Shown in pieces: positions 56,841 through 64,000 of a stretch of DNA of 64,000 nt. The DNA comes from Phaeosaccion multiseriatum. Lineage: Eukaryota; Ochrophyta, other classes. The stretch lies in NCBI GenBank assembly GCA_965112735.1, contig OZ218957.1:186001-250000 (forward strand), in the 5' to 3' direction. A program made the translations under genes and the position numbers. The notes beneath the pieces were generated by a model. It was given only the letters and a program-made list of their open reading frames with translations, searched no databases and had not been told where the DNA came from. Within the stretch, counting starts at the first letter, position 1; the number at the start of each line of letters is the position of its first letter.

Positions 56841-59549
56841 ACACACACACGCACACAGAGAGAGAGAGAGAGAGTCGATGAGTATACAACAGCACGGCAT
56901 GGCAGGAGCGGAACCAAGGAGGACCAGCAGGGGAGGAACGAAGGGGCGGCGTGGGAAGGGGAAAAAAGAAACGCGCCGCCTAAGGGACTCCTCAAGCACC
57001 CCGTACCATCGGGCCATCGGGCCATCGGGCCATCGGGCCATTTATGCCCTCAGCCCCCCGCCCCTCACATCCTCGCGACCTCACTCACGGCCTCACCTCT
57101 ACGTCGTCTTTCCATAACTACGTCTTCTCATCCCCTCCCTCACCTCACCTCACCTCACCTCTACATCGTCTTTCCATTGTCAAAGACACCCCCTCACCCC
57201 CCCACCCCCCCGCACCCCTTCCTTCCCTCCCTCCCTCCGTCCGTCCGCCCCCCTTGATACCCTCACCTCCACATCTATCCATTGGCTGAATGTAAACACG
57301 AACTCCTCGAAGGAGAGCCTCCCCCTCGCATCCCAATCCATGGCGTCCCACTTCTCCTGCTCGAAGAACCCCCCCCCCCCTCCGCGAGCCCCCTCTCCCT
57401 CGGGGGCGCTGAGCTGCTTCATCAGAGAGGCTCTGTGAGTGAGTGCGTGCGTGCGTGTGTGCGTGCGTGCGTGTATGTGCGTGTGTGTGCGTGTGCGCGT
57501 GTGTGTATGTCCACACAAACAAAGGGCGCAGGCAAGCATTAGATATGTGTGTGTGCGTGTGAGGGTCTCTGTCTGTGTGTGTGAGGGTGAAAGGCCAGGG
57601 CCGATGACGAGAGAGACGAGAGAAGCGGATCACAGGAGTGTATGCCACTACCAACTCGGACCCCAGCACCCTTCTCTGTGGCCCTTCTCCGGCCCCTGTC
57701 CTGTCCCCACCAAGGGGAACGAGAAGACACCTCGAACATCACTCTCCCCAACGTCACTCCTTCCTCCCAAGCCCAAGAGCGAGCACCAAACACCAAGGCT
57801 CTCTCCTCCCCTCCCTCCCCATCCACTGCCATCCACCCCCAGCCCCTCACCTCTCAATGTACCCCTTGGCCTCAGTGTCGAACTGCAGATAGGCGGCGAT
57901 GATGAGGTCCATCACATAGGCAACCTCCTTGCGATTAGCGTGCATCATGTCCTCCTCGTCAGACGCCGCCTCGAACTTGCCCGAGGAAGGGATCCTAAGA
58001 GGAGAGGGAGGTAAGGAGAGCATGGGCAAGGGTAAGGCAAAGGAAGGTGTCGGTGTTGTTGTTGTGAGTGGTGGTGGTGTGCAGTGTAGTTGGTGATGTT
58101 AGCGGTGGGGTGGGGTGGGGTGCGGAGTGTTGTTGTAAGCGTAATTCATGTTACTGGTGGGTGTCACACGTCAACGGGCAGCACAAGCAGCAGGACGTCA
58201 CCACGGAAGGAAGGAAGGAAGGAAGGAAGGGGCTTCTTCCTCTGTGCCGAGACAATAAGGGACTCGCCCCTGTCCACCTCTATACCATCTCCATGCCCCA
58301 ACACTGGTGAACCAACGCGCACACTTACTTGACCATGGAGGGGACCTTCTTCCACTTTACCGCCGCCAGCACGGGCTTTGCCGCCTCTTGCAGGGCCACT
58401 CCCGCTGCCTCGGCCTAAGCAGCGAGGAGAGGGAGAGGGAGGGAGGGAGGAAGGGGGGGTGGGGTGGTAAAGCAGGCCGAGGCAGCGGGAGGGAGGAAGG
58501 GGGGGTGGGGTGGTGAAGCAGGCCGAGGCAGCGGGAGGGAGGAAGGGGGGGTGGGGTGGTGAAGGGGGTGAGAGAGGGAGGGAGGAAGGGGGGGGGTGGG
58601 GCGGTGAAGGGGGTGAGAGAGGGAGTGCATGAGGGGCGAGGCTGCTGAGTGAGGACAGAGGAGGAACGGGAGGAGGGAAGGAGGGAAGAGGATAGCGTCG
58701 CCGGATAGACGGGGCGAAGTGCACCTGCCGCCCCTTCCCTCTCTCCCTCCATCCATCCCTGCCTCCTGCTCACCCCTCCCCAGCCCCCCGTGGAGCAAGT
58801 GGTGTACTTGTCCCCCCCTGACCTCCCCCCCCCCCCTCTCTCTCTCCCCGCCCCTTCCTCTCCCCTCTCCCCTCTCCCCTCCACACTCCAGACTCACCTC
58901 CTGCGCCCTCTGTATCTGCCTGGACTCGATGGACATCTCTACACCAACACTGGAGGGCTGCCTCTCCTCATTCTCGCCGATTGAGGCCATGGCCATGGGG
59001 CGGGGCGGCTGAGGCAGCAAGCTGTCCTCATTGGCGAGCTGGTTGTCGTCGTTCTCTTCGATGGGGCTAAAGCCGCCAGCGGTGGACATGTCGAAGGAAA
59101 GACGCCTCTTGCTGCCGCTGCCGCTGCCGCTGCCGCTTCCTCCATTCGGCGTGTATGCTTCTGCTGCACCCACTGCATCCACTGCTGCTGCTGCTGCTGG
59201 TAGTGGTGGTGGTACTTGGTGGCCGTCTACTGCCCCCGCTGCTTCTGATTCTGCTATATCCCCCGCTTCTTCCTTCCCGTCGCTCTCCCCACTCCACCCC
59301 CCCAAGGAGCCTTCGATCTGGTGCGCGTGCACGGAGTCGGAGGTCTCAGTGAGGTCGGGGATGGTCCTGAGCAAGTCGGACAGGGCCAGCATGACTATGA
59401 ATTGGCGCAGGTCGAGCGCGCCCCTGCCATCGAAGTCGCTAATGTTGAACATCTCATCCAGTTCCTGTCGTTATACGTGTGAGTGTGCGTGCGTTGGCAG
59501 AAAGGGGAAGTGCGAGGGGTCGGGGGGGAAGACAGGATGATGAAAGGGA

Positions 59550-59581
<32 letters not shown>

Positions 59582-60311
59582 AAGGAGCACCCCCTCCCTC
59601 CCCCTGCGTCCTTCAAGGTGGGGAAGAGCATACACACCACACCTTCACGCCTTACCTTGTCGTCCATGACGGCGTGGACGTGGTGCATGGCCTTCTTGAA
59701 CTCGGATCGAGTGCAGAAGCCTGCCAGTGTTGGTTCGTACGTGGTGGTGCGCACAAGAAGCAGAGAGCAGCAGCAAGAGGAGGAGGGAGAGGCAGAGGAG
59801 AGGAGCGTGTTTCCCCCAGGTTTGAAAGGGGGGCCAAAGAATCGATAAGAAACGAGGATGAGAGCATAGACAGTAGCTGCGGTGCGAAGGAGGCGCCAGA
59901 GAGTAGTGGGGTGGGGCTGATACAGAGCGAGAGAGAGCCATGAGCAGAACCTGAATAGCAAGCGAGTTTCTGGGTCTCCTGGTTGAAGACGCACTTTGAG
60001 ACCCCTTCCCCCGTACCTGATCCATCGTGGTCGAATGCATTGAACACAGCGCAAATACGCTGCAGGACTCGGTGCACAGTGCCCAGCTTGAGGATGATCT
60101 TCGTGAAGGAGAAGGAGTCAGTCCCCAACCTTGTCTTCTTCTCTGTCAATCCAAGCCTAATTTTTTCCTGGAGGCTCTCGTGCCCTTCATCGAGCGACCC
60201 CGTCGAGCGCACTCTCGAGCGGGACGAGTCACTGTTCACAAGAGCCCCGGCCGAGCTTGGCCTACTCAGGACGTCCCGAGGGCCCTCTTCCTTAGAAGAG
60301 CAGCCGCCCAT
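56714..60311 (-). CDS. EF-hand Ca2+-binding protein, predicted N-myristoylated, 7 exons
   Basis: Exons 60311-60017, 59720-59656, 59464-58898, 58414-58329, 57994-57851, 57432-57267 and 56746-56714; 451 residues with all phases closing. The start MGGCSSKEE has Gly2 and Ser5/Ser6 of an N-myristoylation site and a Cys4 that could be palmitoylated, so membrane attachment is likely. EF-hand-like loops are DHDGSG (split by intron 1; the loop seems one residue long), NISDFDGRGALDLRQF and DWDARGRLSFEEF, the last being the most regular; another helix pair in exon 5 (YLQFDTEAKGYIER) looks like a weak loop. Exon 3 carries a long low-complexity linker. The organisation recalls myristoylated Ca2+ sensors, but I cannot name a family. 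The tiny last exon (EDEYDFIETG) rests on frame and a CAG acceptor only. Confidence 0.75.
56795..56875. repeat. (CA)n then (GA)n
   Basis: Dinucleotide tracts in the last intron of the EF-hand gene; four CATCGGGC units follow at about 57007-57040. Confidence 0.9.
58430..58625. repeat. Minisatellite holding inverted copies of the next exon's start
   Basis: About four units of 45-55 bases (GGAGGGAGGAAGGGGGGGTG-based) in the intron before exon 58414-58329. Two units contain GCAGGCCGAGGCAGCGGGAG (58472-58491 and 58518-58537), the reverse complement of the acceptor and start of that exon at 58399-58418. Confidence 0.85.
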
Positions 60312-60652
60312 GATTGTATAATAAATGGTTGGAAGTTGAATTGGGGGTTGTTATACAAGGTGTCGGGACCAGGAGTAGTAGAGGAAACACAAATCGTCAG
60401 GGGCAACCACGCCCGCAAATAACACCACGTTGTATTTCCACCAGGGGGGGGGATAATAAAGAGCTTTGGGTAATTATTCATGTACATGGCGTTAACATGA
60501 GGTAATTACTCATGCACATGGGGGGTTGAAATGAGGGCGCGTTGAGGCAAGGAGCTCCACGCTTGCTCCTCTCATGCATTCCTCCTCCTCCCTGATTCCC
60601 TCTATCTCCCTGATTCCCATCGTCCCTCTCCGAGTCCCTCTCAGTGCCTCTC
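60312..60652. other. Region between two minus-strand genes
   Basis: 341 bases holding the promoter of the EF-hand gene and the 3' end of the next minus-strand gene. It is relatively AT-rich and has an inexact 30-base duplication around 60470-60525 (TCATGTACATGGCGTTAACA and TCATGCACATGGGGGGTTGA). Confidence 0.55.
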
Positions 60653-63600
60653 TCAGTACGGCGCGTGGTTGAAGCCCGGCACGAGGCCCTCCCTCCCCCC
60701 TCCTTCTCCTTCTGCAGCCCCCTCCACCCCCACCCCATCCACGACCCCTGCCCCTGCCCCATGCAATGCCCTACCCCCCCGGAGCGGCGCGTCCTCCACC
60801 TCCCTCACAATACCCCGCAACGGAGTCCCCTGCCCACACGGCCCCTGCCCACACGGCCCATCCCCAGGGGGGCCTATCCCGGGGGGGCAAGACAGCTGCT
60901 CCAGCCCAGGGGGGTAGGCCTCGCACAGCTGCGTGGACAGCATGACTGTCAACCCCTGGACCTCTGCCCCATCCCCGACCCCTTCGCTCTCTTCCTCGCC
61001 CGCCTCAGAGTCTGCCCCCCCAAAACTGCCCCTATTCACAGATGGCGGTGGCCAGCAGGACGGGTCATATATGCGCAGCTGCGTGCCCTGCGCCACTGAG
61101 AGGGCCCTCACGGTGTCCGCTCGGAACAGCGCCACCACGAACCGCCCCGCAATAGAGCCGCAGCCCGACAGACGAAGCTCCTCCTCCTCCTCCTCCTCCT
61201 CCTCCTCTTCCTCCTCCTCCTCCTCTTCCTTCTCCTTCTCCTTCTCCACCTCCTCCTCCTTCTCCTTCTCCACCTCCTCCTCCTTGCGCTGGATCACCAC
61301 CTGCTGCAGCTCCCGAGTAGAGGATCCATCTGCAATAGCCGTAGCATCACCCCCGCTGTTGCTCCTCCTCCTCCTCCTCCTACTGCTGCTGCTGCTGCTC
61401 TGTGCATGGGACACCTTGCCCTTGCCCTCGGGAGCGCCTTTTCCTCTCGCCCCTCTTGCCTCCCCCTCGAGGAGACCCACGGCATGCACGAAGCACAGAG
61501 CCGCGTGGAGGCCGGCCCCCCTCTCCCCTTTCAGCTCCGTCACCGTCACGTCCACGGAAACACAAAACTCCCCCCGGGGGTCCGCGTGGTCTCTCGTGGC
61601 CGTGGCGCTGCCCCTCCTGCCGCCCGATGTCCCGCCGGGGAGGGCCACGTGCCGACTTACACGAAAGGGGAACTGACCCGAGCGCAGCTTGACCTCTGCG
61701 GCCTCCACCTTCGCCCGCGTCTTTTGCACCATACTGTAGAGTCTGCCTCCCCCTCCCTTGCCGCTGCTCCGCCTCCTGTTGCCCCTACTGCCGCCGCTCC
61801 CTCCTCCTCCGCCTCCACCCTCTCTCCACGGATCGTCGTGAAAAGCCCCGCCCGCCAGCCCCGCCCCGGCCTCTCCCTTCACTCTCGACGTGCACGCGAA
61901 TGACGGTTTCCACACTGGAGCCTGCTGTGCGTCCCCCTCCCCCTCCCCTTGCCCCCCTCCCCTCCCACTCCCGAACCTATCGCTCCACTGCCCCCTCCCC
62001 CCCTCCTCCCCCCCCCCTCTGACATCAGCGTGGCCATTGCCCCCGCCGTTGGCATGGTCGTCTCTCTCGTCTCTCTCGTCTCTGTCGTCTCTGTCGTCGT
62101 CGTCGTCACTGACAATCATGTCCTCTTCCGGGGGAGGGCGCGGCAGTGCGCTCCGGCGACTAGGGTCACGCACTCGGCCCTGACCCTGACCCTGACCCTG
62201 AGTGGGCTTCATACGACGGATCCAGTCGGGTTGCAAGGAGGCATCGGTCCCTTTGCTGCCACTGTCCGAGCCAGTGGCAGCCTTGGCCTTGCGCATGGCG
62301 GGTGGAAGGAAGCTGTCGGCCAGAGAGACATTGGACGACCCCGGTGGTGCTCTTCTCTTGGCCGGGCTGCTCCTCCCCTTCCCTTTGCCCTTTGCTTTGC
62401 CCTTCGCCCCCCCTGGCCTTGTGCTGCTGTGGCTGCTGCTGCCACTGCTACTACCGCTCAAGCTCGCGAGACTCCTCTCCGCCAGCAGAACCCCTCCGCC
62501 CTGCCCCGCCGAAGCTCGGGGCCTCTTCCTCCCTGGGCCCGCTTGCCGCTGCCGCTGCCCCTCGCCGGTCTGCACCGCCGGGCCTTGGTCGCTCCGCTTG
62601 AGCCAGTGTTGCGGAAGCCCCCCCAGAAGCCCCTCTTTCTTGGTAAAGTTCTGCTTGCTCTTGTTGGGCCTTGCGCGCCCAACTTCTTGTCCCGACCGCT
62701 GAGAGGAGCTGCTCGCTGACTGAGAGGGAGAGCCTTGAGAGACAGGGACAGCCGACGCCGCCCCCCAGTCGCCCCCAGTCTCAGTGTCCTGGGCCTCCCC
62801 CTCCCCCAAGGAAGAAGACTGAGCCCCTGAGGAGATCCTTGGCGGAGTCCTTCCCCTTCCCGGTGCTGCTCTGTTTGCGCTCTTCTTGCCGCCCCCGGCA
62901 GCAGCAGAAGCAGCAGTTGGTGATACAGCAGCAGCAGCAGCAGCAGCAGCCTTCCTCTTCGACCCACCCGACACGGCTGATCTCCCGCCCCCCCCTGCAG
63001 CTCCAAAGGCGGGCACATGGGCCTTGGCGGACGCTGATGAGGCCGGCGGCTGCGGTGACTCAGGAGGAGGAGAGCGAGGAGGGGAAGGGGGTCGCCAAGG
63101 AGGGGCAAGGGGAGGAGAAGGAGGCCGCCTCTCCTCGGCACGGCCCTCTCTACGAGACAAGAGGCCCTCCCTGGGAGAGAGGAGGGTGGGGCGGGTGAGG
63201 CGGGAAGTCAAAAGAGAGGATATTTGGGGGGGGGTGGTCAGGGCAAGGGAGAAGGAGGACAGGAGGAGGAAGATACGGGGCAGGCAACACTCATCCCTTC
63301 CGCTGCCTTGCAGTGCCATCCAGCTACCCCTGTGTCTCCGCGCGCTCACCTGCCGCTGACCTGGCGAGGGTCGAAAGCTGCCCCCCCCTGGGCTCCGGCC
63401 GCCGTATCACCAACTACGGCCCCTCCCGCAGAGGCAGGCGCGTGCTTGGTGCTGGGAGGGGCCTCTGCTGGGCTGTTGTTGGCTGCTGCGAGGCTCTGCC
63501 TGCCCCTGGCTCTTCCCCTCCCCCTCCCCCTCGTGTTTGTCAGCGTCCAAGTCGGGGTCTTGGGTGCAGCGACCTCCACACTTGCCTAAAGAGAAAGACC

Positions 63601-64000
63601 AAGAAAGAGAGGGCACAAGGAGGGTTAGTAGGCAGGTGATGCTCACTCGCGTGTGCCCGAGGAAAGGCACCTAAAAAAGTATACACTTGCCTTATTCTTC
63701 CTGTCACGGCGTTGCTGTTGCTGCTGCTCATCCTGCCGCTCCTCCTGCTGCTGCTCCTCCGCGGCGGCGTAGAAGGGGTCATATTGGTCTACGCTCGCCG
63801 CAAAGTAAACGTCATCATCCCATCCCTCGTCGTACGTGTGCTGCTGCTGCTGCGGCTGCGGTGGCTGCGGCGCGTGGTGGTCATTGTCGTACGAGGTGCC
63901 GTACCCATTCTCCTCGTGGTGCTGGTAGTGCGGAGAGTGGTGGCGGCGCCGCTGCTCTCGATGCTCTCGCGGCCTGTGCCTCCCCTGGACCCTCCTGCTA
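60653..64000 (-). CDS. Large low-complexity protein, unrecognised (5' end outside the window)
   Basis: Three exons seen: 64000-63691 (continues beyond the window), 63585-63350 and 63170-60653, ending at TGA. The first intron has a GC donor (AAG/GCAAGT) and a TAG acceptor; the second is GT-AG; phases close. The first exon is His/Gln-rich with repeated Tyr (DQYDPFYAAAEEQQQ). The long exon is disordered: Ala-, Ser-, Gly-, Lys- and Asp-rich tracts (DDDDDRDDRDERDERDD) and a long Glu tract at about 61175-61275. Ordered-looking patches are GRLYSMVQKTRAKVEAAEVK, GEFCVSVDVTVTELKG and SIAGRFVVALFRADTVRALS followed by GTQLRIYDPSCWPPP near residue 630-680 of the long exon; that last block has the look of a beta-barrel strand pair, but I cannot assign a family. 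Function unknown. Confidence 0.65.

Overview
The window is 64 kb of nuclear DNA from a eukaryote, most likely a photosynthetic alga with a secondary plastid (a stramenopile-type alga is my best guess). The genes are split by many short GT-AG introns, the DNA is GC-rich and packed with micro- and minisatellites, and there is no bacterial gene organisation. One gene encodes a Rieske oxygenase of the PAO/TIC55 type whose N-terminus looks like a signal peptide followed by a Phe-containing plastid motif (AGFSF), as in algae with secondary red plastids. Several other genes are multi-domain fusions of a kind common in such protists. The taxonomic call is inference; I could not search any database.

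Layout: (1) 1-334, the 3' end of a sulfotransferase gene. (2) 995-6555, a head-to-head pair of paralogous ankyrin-type genes with the same three intron positions. (3) 7621-9514, the Rieske oxygenase (minus), head-to-head with an intronless F-box/ankyrin-type gene at 9836-10999. (4) 11385-31837, a roughly 20-kb minus-strand gene with about 30 exons encoding two DysF domains, at least three C2 domains, an exocyst Sec6-like helical domain and a C-terminal C2. (5) 32281-33246, a second intronless ankyrin-type gene. (6) 34050-39535 (minus), a SEC14 (CRAL-TRIO) plus FYVE protein, head-to-head with (7) 39978-47077 (plus), a 14-exon Rab escort protein. (8) 47141-47959, a broken ankyrin-type pseudogene. 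(9) 49073-50966 (minus), a JMJD8-like secreted JmjC protein, head-to-head with (10) 51183-54964 (plus), a C2-U-box protein. (11) 56714-60311 (minus), a predicted N-myristoylated EF-hand protein. (12) 60653 to beyond 64000 (minus), a low-complexity protein I do not recognise.

Functionally, five genes point to membrane traffic: the DysF/C2/Sec6 giant (tethering, Ca2+/lipid binding), SEC14-FYVE (phosphoinositide transfer and PI3P binding), Rab escort protein (Rab prenylation), the C2-U-box ligase and the myristoylated EF-hand protein. Joint regulation is not shown; five adjacent gene pairs share a short divergent promoter region.

The most unusual signals lie outside the domains. In a dozen or more introns, on both strands, a tandem repeat starts at or just after the 5' splice site, and its unit itself looks like a 5' splice site (GTGA, GT, GTAGG). 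In at least three introns a stretch containing the exon tail and its donor has been copied into the intron. Three short non-tandem motifs (GGATGGCAGTGGATGG, CAGTTGGTGATACAGCAG, GGCAGGCATATGGGCAGG) recur across introns, intergenic DNA and even in-frame coding sequence, in both orientations. Three reading frames are broken exactly at long C/G runs, which may be assembly errors. Exon borders were placed by eye from frame continuity and GT/GC-AG signals; where they do not close I say so.
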